This document shows, piece after piece, positions 1 to 6,690 of a DNA stretch of 15,029 bases. The stretch's first letter is position 1. Each line of letters opens with the position of its first letter. The stretch comes from Geminicoccaceae bacterium. Lineage in GTDB: Bacteria > Pseudomonadota > Alphaproteobacteria > Geminicoccales > Geminicoccaceae. Location: NCBI GenBank assembly GCA_030824835.1, contig JAPJRA010000027.1, positions 1 through 15,029 on the forward strand, given 5' to 3'. Under the pieces are notes generated by a model, which searched no databases, was not told the origin of the DNA, and was given only the letters and a program-made list of their open reading frames with translations. A program made the position numbers and the translations under genes.

Positions 1-1
1 G

Positions 2-904
2 GGAACCGCCAACCTCTACGACACCTCGCTGCCGGTGAAGGATGGCGGGCTGTGTTTCCGGGCCAATTTCGGGGTCGAGCGCGACGGTCAGAATCTGCTG
101 GCCGAGGACAGCTGGCCCAAGGGCTCGGAGATCGAGGACGGATACCCCGAGTTCACCATGGAAATGCTCACCATGCTCGGCTGGGACGGTGATCTCACCG
201 CGGACGAGCGGGCCGTCGTCGACAAGGTCGGCGGTGCCAAGGCCAACTGGAAGACCGACCTTTCCGGCGGCATCCAGCGCGTCGCCATCAGCCATGGCTG
301 CGCACCGTTCGGCAACGGCAAGGCGCGCTGCGTGGTGTGGACCTTCCCCGATCCGGTGCCACTCCACCGCGAGCCGCTCTATACGCCGCGTCGCGATCTC
401 GTCGCCCAATACCCGACCTGGGCCGATCGCAAGCTCAACCGGCTACCCCTGCTCTACAAGTCGATCCAGGACAAGGACTTCGCCACCGACTTCCCGATGA
501 TCCTGACCTCGGGGCGGCTGGTCGAATACGAGGGTGGCGGTGACGAGACCCGGTCCAACAAGTGGCTGGCCGAACTGCAGCAGACCATGTTTATCGAGGT
601 CAATCCGTTCGACGCCAACAATCTGGGGTTGCGCGATGGGGGCATGGTCTGGGTGTACGGCCCGGACGGCGCCCGGATCCGGGTGATGGCGATGCTGACC
701 GAGCGCGTTGGCCGCGGTGTCGCGTTCATGCCGTTCCATTTCGGCGGCTACTATCAGGGCGAGGATAGGCGCGGCAAATATCCCGAGGGCGCCGACCCGA
801 TCGTGCTCGGCGAGTCGACCAACACGGTGCAGACATACGGCTACGACTCGGTGACGCAGATGCAGGAAACCAAGACAACGCTGTGCCGGATCGAGGCGGC
901 GTGA
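2..904 (+). CDS. fdhA: Formate dehydrogenase catalytic (alpha, molybdopterin) subunit, 3' part
   Basis: This is the C-terminal 300 residues of a formate dehydrogenase large subunit. The reading frame is open from the first full codon of the window, so the start, the N-terminal Fe-S cluster and the metal-ligand residue lie upstream. The visible part holds the C-terminal molybdopterin-binding domain, roughly from the segment FPMILTSGRLVEYEGGG (codes near 493-543) through RSNKWLAELQ and the ending VQTYGYDSVTQMQETKTTLC. These are typical of FdhA/FdnG-type enzymes, which oxidise formate to CO2 at a Mo- or W-bis-MGD centre. The next gene encodes a matching Fe-S subunit 13 bases downstream, and a cytochrome b subunit follows, so this is a membrane-attached, quinone-linked enzyme. 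Periplasmic location (Tat export) is expected for the family but the signal is outside the window. Nothing looks broken. Confidence 0.93.
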   Translation, partial: GTANLYDTSLPVKDGGLCFRANFGVERDGQNLLAEDSWPKGSEIEDGYPEFTMEMLTMLGWDGDLTADERAVVDKVGGAKANWKTDLSGGIQRVAISHGCAPFGNGKARCVVWTFPDPVPLHREPLYTPRRDLVAQYPTWADRKLNRLPLLYKSIQDKDFATDFPMILTSGRLVEYEGGGDETRSNKWLAELQQTMFIEVNPFDANNLGLRDGGMVWVYGPDGARIRVMAMLTERVGRGVAFMPFHFGGYYQGEDRRGKYPEGADPIVLGESTNTVQTYGYDSVTQMQETKTTLCRIEAA

Positions 905-917
905 GGGGAGCTAAGTC

Positions 918-1511
918 ATGGCACGGATGAAGTTTCTTTGCGACGCGGAGCGCTGCATCGAGTGCAACGCCTGCGTCACCGCCTGCAAGAACGAGCATGA
1001 GGTGCCATGGGGCGTAAATCGCCGCCGCGTTGTCACTCTCAATGACGGCAAACCCGGCGAGCGTTCCATCTCGGTCGCCTGCATGCACTGTTCCGATGCG
1101 CCTTGCATGGCGGTCTGCCCGGTCGACTGCTTCTATCAGACGGAGCAGGGCGTCGTGCTGCACAGCAAGGAGCTGTGCATCGGCTGCGGCTATTGCTTCT
1201 ACGCCTGTCCGTTCGGTGCGCCGCAGTACCCGCAAGCCGGGAATTTCGGCAGCCGCGGCAAGATGGACAAGTGCACGTTCTGCTCGGGCGGCCCGGCCAA
1301 CGACGAAAGCCAGGAGTTTGCGCTCTATGGCCGAAACCGGCTCGCCGAGGGCAAGCTGCCGTTGTGTGCTGAGATGTGCTCGACCAAGGCACTGCTGGCC
1401 GGGGACGGTGACATCATCGCCGACATCTACCGCGGCCGGGTTGTGGCGCGCGGCTTCGGCTCGGGCGCCTGGGGCTGGGGCACGGCCTACCAGCTGAAGA
1501 GTGGCTCGTGA
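918..1511 (+). CDS. fdhB: Formate dehydrogenase iron-sulfur (beta) subunit
   Basis: This is a 197-residue ferredoxin-like electron-transfer subunit. Sixteen cysteines fall into four groups that fit four [4Fe-4S] clusters: C13/16/19/23, C55/58/63/67, C87/90/93/97 and C119/122/150/154. Motifs such as CIECNACVTACK and CIGCGYCFYACPFG are characteristic of the formate dehydrogenase beta family. It should pass electrons from the catalytic subunit to the cytochrome b subunit. The ATG has a strong GGGGAG (905-910) seven bases upstream, and the gene starts 13 bases after fdhA. E. coli FdnH has a C-terminal membrane helix; this protein ends at YQLKSGS with none. The next gene, which overlaps its stop, encodes a single-helix protein that could supply the missing anchor (inference). 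Confidence 0.95.
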   Translation: MARMKFLCDAERCIECNACVTACKNEHEVPWGVNRRRVVTLNDGKPGERSISVACMHCSDAPCMAVCPVDCFYQTEQGVVLHSKELCIGCGYCFYACPFGAPQYPQAGNFGSRGKMDKCTFCSGGPANDESQEFALYGRNRLAEGKLPLCAEMCSTKALLAGDGDIIADIYRGRVVARGFGSGAWGWGTAYQLKSGS

Positions 1512-1729
1512 GTGAGGTTTCACCCGCCGTCTGGAGCGCCAGGGTGCTGGCGGTGGTGCTGGTCCTGGCCGTGGGCTGGCTGCTTGTCGGCATGGTGCGG
1601 CAGGAGGTGCGCGGGCCGCAGCGGATGATCTGGATCGAACCCGGCCAGTATCGCGGCCCGGCTATGGACAAGCTCGACGAGGCCGAGGTCGAAACGATCG
1701 ACACGCGCACGCAGCGCCAGAATTATTGA
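1508..1729 (+). CDS. Small single-helix membrane protein in the formate dehydrogenase operon
   Basis: A 73-residue protein starting at a GTG that overlaps the fdhB stop by four bases (GTGA), so translational coupling is likely. Residues about 9-29 (WSARVLAVVLVLAVGWLLVG) form one clear hydrophobic helix. An R-rich stretch follows, then a polar tail containing IWIEPGQYRG and an acidic segment. It matches no enzyme family I recognise. Its place between the Fe-S and cytochrome b genes, and the lack of a membrane helix in the Fe-S subunit, suggest a small accessory or anchoring subunit of the complex. Topology is not obvious: arginines lie on both sides of the helix. Gene reality is well supported by its tight fit between two certain genes; the function is inference. 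Confidence 0.8.
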   Translation: MSEVSPAVWSARVLAVVLVLAVGWLLVGMVRQEVRGPQRMIWIEPGQYRGPAMDKLDEAEVETIDTRTQRQNY

Positions 1730-1746
1730 GGCGAAGGATCCAGACG

Positions 1747-2835
1747 ATGCAGTGGCGACTGGGTGCCGTTGGAGCTTTGTTCCTGGTGTTGCTGCTGGCG
1801 ATGGGACCGGTCATGGCCCAGGGCGTGCCCGAATATCCGGGCCAGACGCCGCCACCGGACATGCCCAAGTGGATGGAAGGCGCGCCCGGCGACCGCATCG
1901 TGGGCGGCAGCGACGCCCCCTTCTGGCGCGACGTCCGGCGCGGCGACCAGGGTTATGTCTCGATTCCCAACAAATCCGCCGGTGTTCTGGTCCAGTCCGG
2001 TGGCGAAAGCTGGCGCAGCTTCCGCAACGGGCCGTACCGGACCTGGGCCGGCTACATCATGCTGGGCATGGTGGCGCTTCTGTCCCTGTTCTTCGCGCTG
2101 CGGGGACGGATCAGGATCGAGGATGGTCGCTCCGGCTACCAAATCGAGCGCTTCAACGGGCTCGAGCGGTTCGCCCACTGGCTCACCGCCACCTGCTTCA
2201 TCATTCTCGCCCTGACGGGGCTCAACCTGATGTTCGGCCGTTATCTCCTCATGCCGATCCTGGGCAAGGACGCGTTCGCGGCCACGGCGATGTGGGGCAA
2301 GCTCATCCATGATTTCATCGGCTTCGGCTTCATGGTCGGGCTGGTGCTGATCTTCCTGTTGTGGGTCGCGCACAACATACCCAGTCGCGTCGATCTGGCA
2401 TGGCTCGCCAAGGGCGGGGGCATGTTCGGCGGGCACGCCCCGGCGCGTAAGTTCAATGCCGGTCAGAAGCTCATTTTCTGGGCCGTGGCGCTCGGCGGTC
2501 TGAGCCTCAGCCTGTCCGGTCTGGAACTGATCTTCCCGTTCACCTTCAACTTCTTCAGCGGCACACTTGGTATTCTGAACCAGATCGGGCTCGACGTCCC
2601 GGCGTCGATCTCGCCCATGGCCGAGCAGCAACTGGCCACGGTGTGGCACGGCGGGATGGCGGCCTTCATGATCGCCGTGATCATCGCGCACATCTATATC
2701 GGCACGCTCGGCATGGAGGGCGCGTTCGAGGCGATGGGGTCGGGCCACGTCGATCTCAACTGGGCTCGCGAGCATCACGATCGGTGGGTGGAGGAACTCG
2801 AGGATCGCGGCGAGATCCGGGTGCCGGCCGAATGA
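1747..2835 (+). CDS. fdhC: Formate dehydrogenase cytochrome b (gamma) subunit
   Basis: A 362-residue di-heme cytochrome b that would take electrons from FdhB and reduce quinone in the inner membrane. Residues 1-24 look like a signal peptide (cleavage near VMA|Q), followed by a periplasmic stretch of about 75 residues and four main helices near 102-118, 143-163, 188-208 and 242-263, plus a fifth hydrophobic stretch near 301-320. Candidate heme histidines are H144 (ERFAHW), H188 (KLIHDF), H301 (VWHGG) and H315 (IIAHIY), as in FdnI/FdoI-type subunits. The long N-terminal extension is a known variant of the family. The ATG at 1747 was chosen because GAAGG lies just upstream; an in-frame TTG at 1726 overlaps the previous stop and would add seven residues. 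Confidence 0.93.
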   Translation: MQWRLGAVGALFLVLLLAMGPVMAQGVPEYPGQTPPPDMPKWMEGAPGDRIVGGSDAPFWRDVRRGDQGYVSIPNKSAGVLVQSGGESWRSFRNGPYRTWAGYIMLGMVALLSLFFALRGRIRIEDGRSGYQIERFNGLERFAHWLTATCFIILALTGLNLMFGRYLLMPILGKDAFAATAMWGKLIHDFIGFGFMVGLVLIFLLWVAHNIPSRVDLAWLAKGGGMFGGHAPARKFNAGQKLIFWAVALGGLSLSLSGLELIFPFTFNFFSGTLGILNQIGLDVPASISPMAEQQLATVWHGGMAAFMIAVIIAHIYIGTLGMEGAFEAMGSGHVDLNWAREHHDRWVEELEDRGEIRVPAE

Positions 2836-3188
2836 GCCCGCTGCGTGGAGTCCTCCTGGCGACATCGCTGCTCCTGACCGCAGGCGGTGCCGAGGCGCTA
2901 ACGCCCGAGGAGGTCGGCCAGAAGGTGGCCACCGACTGGGGCGTCGAGGTTCTGCGCGTGCGACCCGTTCGCGTCGACAGCGAAGACGTCGTGGCGGTTA
3001 CCGTGATGAGCCCGGCCGGCTCCTTCAACGGTGCGCTCGGCGTGACCACGCTGCTGGCCGATGCAGAGACCGGCCAGTTGGTGCCCCAGTTCCGCCACAA
3101 TGCCTCCGGCTACTCTCTTCCGGCGGTGCAGCCGGGTCCGCAGCGCGATATTCCGGGTGCCGTGATCCGTGAGCGCGCCACGCGCTGA
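2832..3188 (+). CDS. Small exported protein of the formate dehydrogenase operon, PepSY-like
   Basis: A 118-residue protein whose ATG overlaps the fdhC stop (ATGA), a coupling arrangement. Residues 1-22 form a signal peptide (LLLTAGGAEA, cleavage after AEA). The mature part is short and mixed alpha/beta. DAETGQLVP at 77-85 resembles the DxxTG turn of PepSY domains, and there are no cysteines, so it is not a redox carrier. It should be periplasmic. No precise function can be assigned; its location between the cytochrome b subunit and a cytochrome c fusion suggests an assembly or inhibitory role in the complex (inference). The PepSY resemblance rests on one motif and is uncertain. Confidence 0.78.
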   Translation: MSPLRGVLLATSLLLTAGGAEALTPEEVGQKVATDWGVEVLRVRPVRVDSEDVVAVTVMSPAGSFNGALGVTTLLADAETGQLVPQFRHNASGYSLPAVQPGPQRDIPGAVIRERATR

Positions 3189-4500
3189 ACATCGGGCCAT
3201 TCTCGGCCTGTGGTGTGCCGTGCTCGTTCTAGGCCCTTCGCCGGCAGCTGCGGCGCTGATCGGTCACGGCGGCCCGGTCAAGGGCATCGCCGTCAGCGCC
3301 GACGGCAGCCTCGCCGTGACCGCGAGCTTCGACTACAGCCTGATCGTCTGGCGTCTCGCGGACGAGGCCGTGCAAAGCAGGCTGCTGGGGCATGACGGGC
3401 CCGTCAATGCGGTGGCACTCTCGGCCGACGGCGCCACGGCCGTTTCGGCCAGCGATGACGGCTCGGTCGCGGTTTGGGACGTCGATACCGGCACGCTGCA
3501 ACGCCGTCTGCCCACGGACACCAAGCTGGCCGTGGTGGCGCTGTCGCCAGATGGACTGCAGTTAGCCGCGGGCGGCTGGGACGGCCTGCTCTATCGCTGG
3601 CGACTCAGTGACGGCGCGGCGGTGCCACCATTGGCCAATGATGGAGAGCGGGTGATGGCCCTGACCTTCACCGCCGACGGCGCCTTCCTGCTGGCAGGTG
3701 GGCATGAGGGCTCGCTGCGGGTCTGGCGCACCGCCGACGACGTCTCGTCGCAGCGAATTCATGCGCACGATTTCGCCCTTACCGGGTTGGTGACCCTGCC
3801 GAACGGCCAGGTCGTCACCGGCTCGCTCGATGGCACGCTGCGTCGCTGGACCTTGGCATCGGACAACGGGCCGGCGGAACTGACCGCCGACCAGCAACCC
3901 ATCGCGGCCCTCGCGGTCGGCGGCAATGGCCGCTTCCTGGCCAGCGCTGACACCAAAGGCGATGTTCTCGTGTGGCGGACCGACGCGGACCATCCATATC
4001 TGGTGCTGAAGGATACCAGCGCGGCGGTATGGGCTTTGGCATTCACTCCTGACGACGGACATCTGCTGTCCGGCGGCGCCGACGGAGCGGTGCGCGTCTG
4101 GGACCTCACCACCGGTGTGCTTTCGGGTCGCCCGGTCCCGCCCAGGACGCGCACGGGCGATGGACGAGGCCCACAACTCTTCGCCAAGTGTGCCGCCTGC
4201 CACACGCTGGGGGCCGAGGGTGGCAACAAGGCTGGACCACCACTCGGCGGCCTGTTCGGGCGCCCAGCCGGTAGCGTGAAGGGATATGCCTATTCGCCTG
4301 CGCTGCGTGCCAGCGGAATCGTCTGGACCGAGGCTACCGTGGCCCGATTGTTCGACGTCGGGCCCGACCAATTTGTGCCCGGCAGCAAGATGCCTTTGCA
4401 GCGCTTGGTGAATCCAGGCGACCGGGCGGCGTTGATCGACTATTTGAAACACATGGGCGGCGCACCCGCCTCCAGCCAAACCGGGAGCACCAGCCGATGA
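3169..4500 (+). CDS. Exported WD40 propeller-cytochrome c fusion protein
   Basis: A 443-residue protein with an N-terminal signal peptide (about residues 1-29, ending PSPAAAA). Seven WD40-type repeats follow, starting near residues 32, 74, 117, 159, 199, 243 and 284, with blades closing in motifs such as SVAVWDV, SLRVWRT and AVRVWDL. This would make a complete seven-bladed propeller. The C-terminal domain (about 332-432) is a class I cytochrome c with heme motif CAACH (341-345) and probable axial Met408 in GSKMPL. It is therefore a periplasmic heme protein with a protein-binding scaffold. It starts at a GTG inside the previous gene, overlapping it by 20 bases, so it belongs to the formate dehydrogenase operon. 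It could accept electrons from the complex or dock it to another partner; neither is shown. The start is the least certain part. Confidence 0.9.
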   Translation: MSAPRAEHRAILGLWCAVLVLGPSPAAAALIGHGGPVKGIAVSADGSLAVTASFDYSLIVWRLADEAVQSRLLGHDGPVNAVALSADGATAVSASDDGSVAVWDVDTGTLQRRLPTDTKLAVVALSPDGLQLAAGGWDGLLYRWRLSDGAAVPPLANDGERVMALTFTADGAFLLAGGHEGSLRVWRTADDVSSQRIHAHDFALTGLVTLPNGQVVTGSLDGTLRRWTLASDNGPAELTADQQPIAALAVGGNGRFLASADTKGDVLVWRTDADHPYLVLKDTSAAVWALAFTPDDGHLLSGGADGAVRVWDLTTGVLSGRPVPPRTRTGDGRGPQLFAKCAACHTLGAEGGNKAGPPLGGLFGRPAGSVKGYAYSPALRASGIVWTEATVARLFDVGPDQFVPGSKMPLQRLVNPGDRAALIDYLKHMGGAPASSQTGSTSR

Positions 4501-4619
4501 AGGCATTCCTGCTGGGGATCGTCGCTGCCGCCGGGATAGCGCTCAGCGCCTACTTTGCCGTGCACACGCTGAATTGGAGCTCGGCCACGACCTACAGCTC
4601 GTCGACGGTCCGTCTGTGA
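4497..4619 (+). CDS. 40-residue single-helix protein at the end of the formate dehydrogenase operon
   Basis: A short gene whose ATG overlaps the stop of the WD40-cytochrome c gene (ATGA). It encodes 40 residues: a hydrophobic helix at about 3-24 (FLLGIVAAAGIALSAYFAV) and a Ser/Thr-rich tail ending TTYSSSTVRL. The helix could be a membrane anchor or an uncleaved signal. The tight coupling, sensible codon use and a protein-like sequence argue for a real gene despite the length. I recall similar short proteins ending in VRL next to formate dehydrogenase genes of alphaproteobacteria, but could not check this. Function unknown; an accessory subunit of the complex is the simplest guess. Confidence 0.6.
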   Translation: MKAFLLGIVAAAGIALSAYFAVHTLNWSSATTYSSSTVRL

Positions 4620-4645
4620 TCGACAGGCGAACCGTCGGCTAGTCG

Positions 4646-5119
4646 CTATTTGGGCATTGGCGGAATACGCAGAGCTTGGCCCGGGTAGATCTTGTCCGGG
4701 TCCTTCAGCATCGGCTTGTTGGCGTCGAAGATGACCATGTACTTCGACGCGGCTCCGTAGTGGGCCTTGGCAATGGCCGACAGCGTATCGCCCTTCTTGA
4801 CTACATAGATCGTGGCTTCCGGCGCCGCTTCTTGGGTGGTCACGTCGTCCTCGACCTGCGCCACGCCGGCGACGTTACCCAGCGCCAGCAGCAGCTTTTC
4901 CTTCGTCGCCTGATCCACCGCCACACCGAACACCTTCACCTTGTCGCCATCGACCTCAATCTTGAGATCCTTGACGTCGAGGCCCAGTGACTTGACCTCT
5001 TCCTCGAGCGCGGCGACATCGGGCGTCGCCGGTGCGGGGGCTCCTTCGGCCTGCGTGGCGGCCGCCGAGCCGATGCCCAGCTTGCGGCCGGCTTCCTTGA
5101 TGAAACTCATGAGACCCAT
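4646..5119 (-). CDS. kbp: BON-LysM domain protein, Kbp (YgaU) family
   Basis: A 157-residue protein matching E. coli Kbp (YgaU) along its length. It has the start MGLMSFIKEAGRKLG, a BON domain at about 40-95 (including KEKLLLALGNVAGVAQVEDDV) and a C-terminal LysM domain at about 104-153 (YVVKKGDTLSAIAKAHYG through DKIYPGQALRIP). Kbp in E. coli is a cytoplasmic potassium-binding protein needed for growth in high potassium; that role is by homology only. A linker rich in Ala and Pro (about 19-34) separates the N-terminal helix from the BON domain and is longer than in E. coli. There is no signal peptide. The first ATG is preferred because the MGL start is conserved. It is transcribed toward the formate dehydrogenase operon and is probably a single gene. 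Confidence 0.93.
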   Translation of the reverse strand: MGLMSFIKEAGRKLGIGSAAATQAEGAPAPATPDVAALEEEVKSLGLDVKDLKIEVDGDKVKVFGVAVDQATKEKLLLALGNVAGVAQVEDDVTTQEAAPEATIYVVKKGDTLSAIAKAHYGAASKYMVIFDANKPMLKDPDKIYPGQALRIPPMPK

Positions 5120-5248
5120 GGCATCTCGCTCCGAATTCTGCGTTGAAGCCTACCCGCGGCAGGCCCATTTACCGTGTTCGTGCGCGCGCTTATAGTTCGT
5201 GCACGCGTCGCTAGCACGTCGTTACCTCAACTCCCGTGCGGAGCCGCG

Positions 5249-5497
5249 GTGCCACAGATAAGTTTCAACACGATCCTGCGCATCCTTTTAGCCTCGCTCG
5301 TCGTTGGCATGGCTATGGCGTGGTTCAACATCCAGCCGCGTGACGTGCTGCACTGGGTGACCGGAGGCATCGGCGAGGCCATGGCCAATGCACAGGCCTG
5401 GGCCGGCTGGGCAATCAAGTATGTGCTCCTGGGTGCGGTCATCGTCGTGCCGATTTGGATTCTCTGGTACCTGCTGCAGTTCCTGCGCCGCCGCTGA
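5249..5497 (+). CDS. Small two-helix membrane protein, DUF6460-like
   Basis: An 82-residue membrane protein with two hydrophobic helices, about residues 8-27 (ILRILLASLVVGMAMAWFNI) and 56-78 (IKYVLLGAVIVVPIWILWYLLQ), and a short amphipathic connection. The C-terminus is basic (FLRRR), placing it in the cytoplasm. The pattern LRILLASLVVG with a following P-R pair resembles the DUF6460 family of small alphaproteobacterial membrane proteins; function unknown. The GTG at 5249 was chosen because CGGAG sits six bases upstream and the helix begins soon after. The frame is open to a GTG at 5174, which would add 25 residues that do not look conserved. It lies divergent from kbp and 29 bases before the DUF1244 gene, so the latter two may be co-transcribed. 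Confidence 0.8.
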   Translation: MPQISFNTILRILLASLVVGMAMAWFNIQPRDVLHWVTGGIGEAMANAQAWAGWAIKYVLLGAVIVVPIWILWYLLQFLRRR

Positions 5498-5526
5498 GCC
5501 CGGGACCGCCGCGAAAGGAAAGCCGC

Positions 5527-5826
5527 GTGACCAACACTGACACGCAGATTCGCACCGAGATGGAAGCTGCCGCCTTTCGCACGCTGGTGGAGCACCTCCG
5601 CCAGCGCACGGACGTGCAAAACATCGACTTGATGAATCTGGCCGGCTTCTGCCGCAACTGCTTGGCTAAATGGTACCGCGCCGCAGCGGAGGAGCGCGGG
5701 CGCGCCATGAGCTACGACGACGCCCGCGAGATCGTCTACGGCATGCCCTACGAGGATTGGAAAGCGCTGCACCAGACCGAGGCCGCAGCTGCCGCCAAGG
5801 AAGCTTTCACCCAGGCACATCGATAG
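5527..5826 (+). CDS. DUF1244 family protein
   Basis: A 99-residue soluble protein of the DUF1244 family, recognised by the central segment LMNLAGFCRNCLAKWYRAAAEERG with two cysteines (C42, C45) and the downstream YDDAREIVYGMPYEDWK. The family is widespread in alpha- and gammaproteobacteria, has structural representatives and lacks an assigned function. The length is usual for the family. The GTG start has AAAGGAA (5514-5520) six bases upstream. An upstream extension in the same frame would overlap the preceding gene and is not needed. It is likely in one transcript with the small membrane gene just before it. The C-terminus is Ala- and Gln-rich and probably helical. Confidence 0.92.
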   Translation: MTNTDTQIRTEMEAAAFRTLVEHLRQRTDVQNIDLMNLAGFCRNCLAKWYRAAAEERGRAMSYDDAREIVYGMPYEDWKALHQTEAAAAAKEAFTQAHR

Positions 5827-5883
5827 GCTGCTTGCGGAAAAGCGCCCTGAATCTCTGCAGGGTGGCTGTCAAAAAAGTGTAAT

Positions 5884-5903
5884 GATGTGAGAATTCTCAC
5901 ATC
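5884..5903. promoter_or_regulatory. Perfect 20-base palindrome, possible operator
   Basis: GATGTGAGAATTCTCACATC is fully self-complementary with no spacer and a central GAATTC. Such an uninterrupted two-fold site suits binding by a dimeric regulator. It lies 57 bases after the DUF1244 stop and far from the next gene start, which is unusual for an operator, so a replication, nucleoid or repeat role is equally possible. No transcription factor is matched to it. Confidence 0.35.
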
Positions 5904-6008
5904 CAGCCAACCAGTCTAAAGCGAATATCGGCGCATACAACGTGGCGAGATAGTTGGGCGAAAGCGATCATTCCTTGGCAGCCACGGCCGGCTGGTTGGT
6001 TTTCGCAC

Positions 6009-6053
6009 CCAGGCAAAATCCTGGAAGACGGGTGGCTTAAGGCCACCCGTCTT
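6009..6053. repeat. Two tandem hairpins, possible REP-like intergenic repeat
   Basis: The first hairpin pairs CCAGG (6009-6013) with CCTGG (6020-6024) around a six-base loop. The second, directly adjoining, pairs AAGACGGGTGGC (6025-6036) with GCCACCCGTCTT (6042-6053) around TTAAG, a perfect 12-base stem. No T-run follows on either strand, so an intrinsic terminator is unlikely; a transcript-end structure protecting both converging mRNAs, or a dispersed palindromic repeat, fits better. Copies elsewhere in the genome cannot be tested here. Confidence 0.55.
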
Positions 6054-6228
6054 GCGTTCTGGCCGGTGCGTCTGCAGTCTCGCCGGCAAGCTGGTCCAGA
6101 CGATCGCATTGGCGGCGATTCCGCGCAGCTGCTGACCGAGGTTGGTGCCGGCCGCAAAAGTCTCGCCTCGGCCAATGCCGGCTGTATGCACACTCAAAAC
6201 GGCAGCCCAGCCGCTTCGACGCACAGCG

Positions 6229-6690
6229 TCAGCGGACCTTTTCCGTGGTCGTGAACAGGGCGGCGATGCGCCAGCCTTTAGCCGTCTCGACTCCGAGCAT
6301 GCTGACCAGGAATCGCAGCCTATCTGGACCGGGCGCCGCCTTGCCACCGATCACGAGGGTAAGCGGCAAATGCAGATAAGCGACGGTCGGGCTGACCTCC
6401 ACCGCCGTGGACCGCGCCATATCGGGCTCGACCCGCCAGACTTCGGCCTTCTGGAAGCTGGCCATCCGCGCCAGCGTCGTGTCGGGACCCCAGACAGACA
6501 TACCGTCGCTCACCCATAGGAATGTCGGCGAATCCAGCAACACCGCTCGGACATGGTTTAGGTCGTGTGCGTTCTGCGCGTCAACGAACCTGGCGTAGAG
6601 CTTGCGCACCTCTTCCGTCGGCGACGCCCACGCGACGGATACCGCCGCGAGCGAGGAAATGAATGTCAGCATCGCAAGGATCGGCTTCAT
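6229..6690 (-). CDS. Secreted NTF2-like (SnoaL/DUF4440-type) protein
   Basis: A 153-residue protein with a signal peptide at 1-22 (MKPILAMLTFISSLAAVSVAWA, cleavage before SPTEE). The mature part opens with the pattern TEEVRKLYARFVDAQNAHDLNHVRAVLLD, then FLWVSDGMSVWGPD, and closes with a strand-rich half ending GWRIAALFTTTEK. This order, an N-terminal helical pair then a curved sheet, is that of cystatin-like/NTF2 folds such as SnoaL and DUF4440 proteins. These may be enzymes or ligand binders; no catalytic residues can be singled out. The ATG at 6690 has GGAG nine bases upstream and gives a clean signal peptide; an ATG at 6708 would add six residues. It is a single gene, divergent from the esterase downstream. 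Confidence 0.78.
   Translation of the reverse strand: MKPILAMLTFISSLAAVSVAWASPTEEVRKLYARFVDAQNAHDLNHVRAVLLDSPTFLWVSDGMSVWGPDTTLARMASFQKAEVWRVEPDMARSTAVEVSPTVAYLHLPLTLVIGGKAAPGPDRLRFLVSMLGVETAKGWRIAALFTTTEKVR

Larger units (their letters stand above)
5827..6228. other. Convergent intergenic region with palindrome and hairpins, no gene seen
   Basis: These 402 bases lie between two genes that point toward each other (DUF1244 on + and the NTF2-like gene on -). No coding region with a convincing start and composition is visible, although both strands carry open frames by chance of high GC. The region holds a perfect palindrome at 5884-5903 and two adjacent hairpins at 6009-6053. Neither hairpin has the T-run of an intrinsic terminator. 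Repeats of this kind in a convergent gap resemble REP-like intergenic elements, but this is inference. Confidence 0.6.

Noticed and set aside
1723..2865. A 380-codon open frame on the - strand opposite the cytochrome b gene
   Set aside because: It is antisense to a certain gene, its product is charged and low in similarity to any known family, and long antisense frames are common at high GC.
5848..5875. Short CCCTG/CAGGG inverted repeat after the DUF1244 gene followed by a run of A
   Set aside because: The stem has only five pairs with an eight-base loop and the tract is A, not T, on the coding strand.
6025..6053. Hairpin as a rho-independent terminator
   Set aside because: The stem is strong but no T-run follows on either strand.
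5916..6347. A 143-codon frame on the - strand across the hairpin region
   Set aside because: It overlaps the NTF2-like gene in another frame, runs through perfect hairpins and is Arg/Pro-rich; it looks like chance translation of a repeat.
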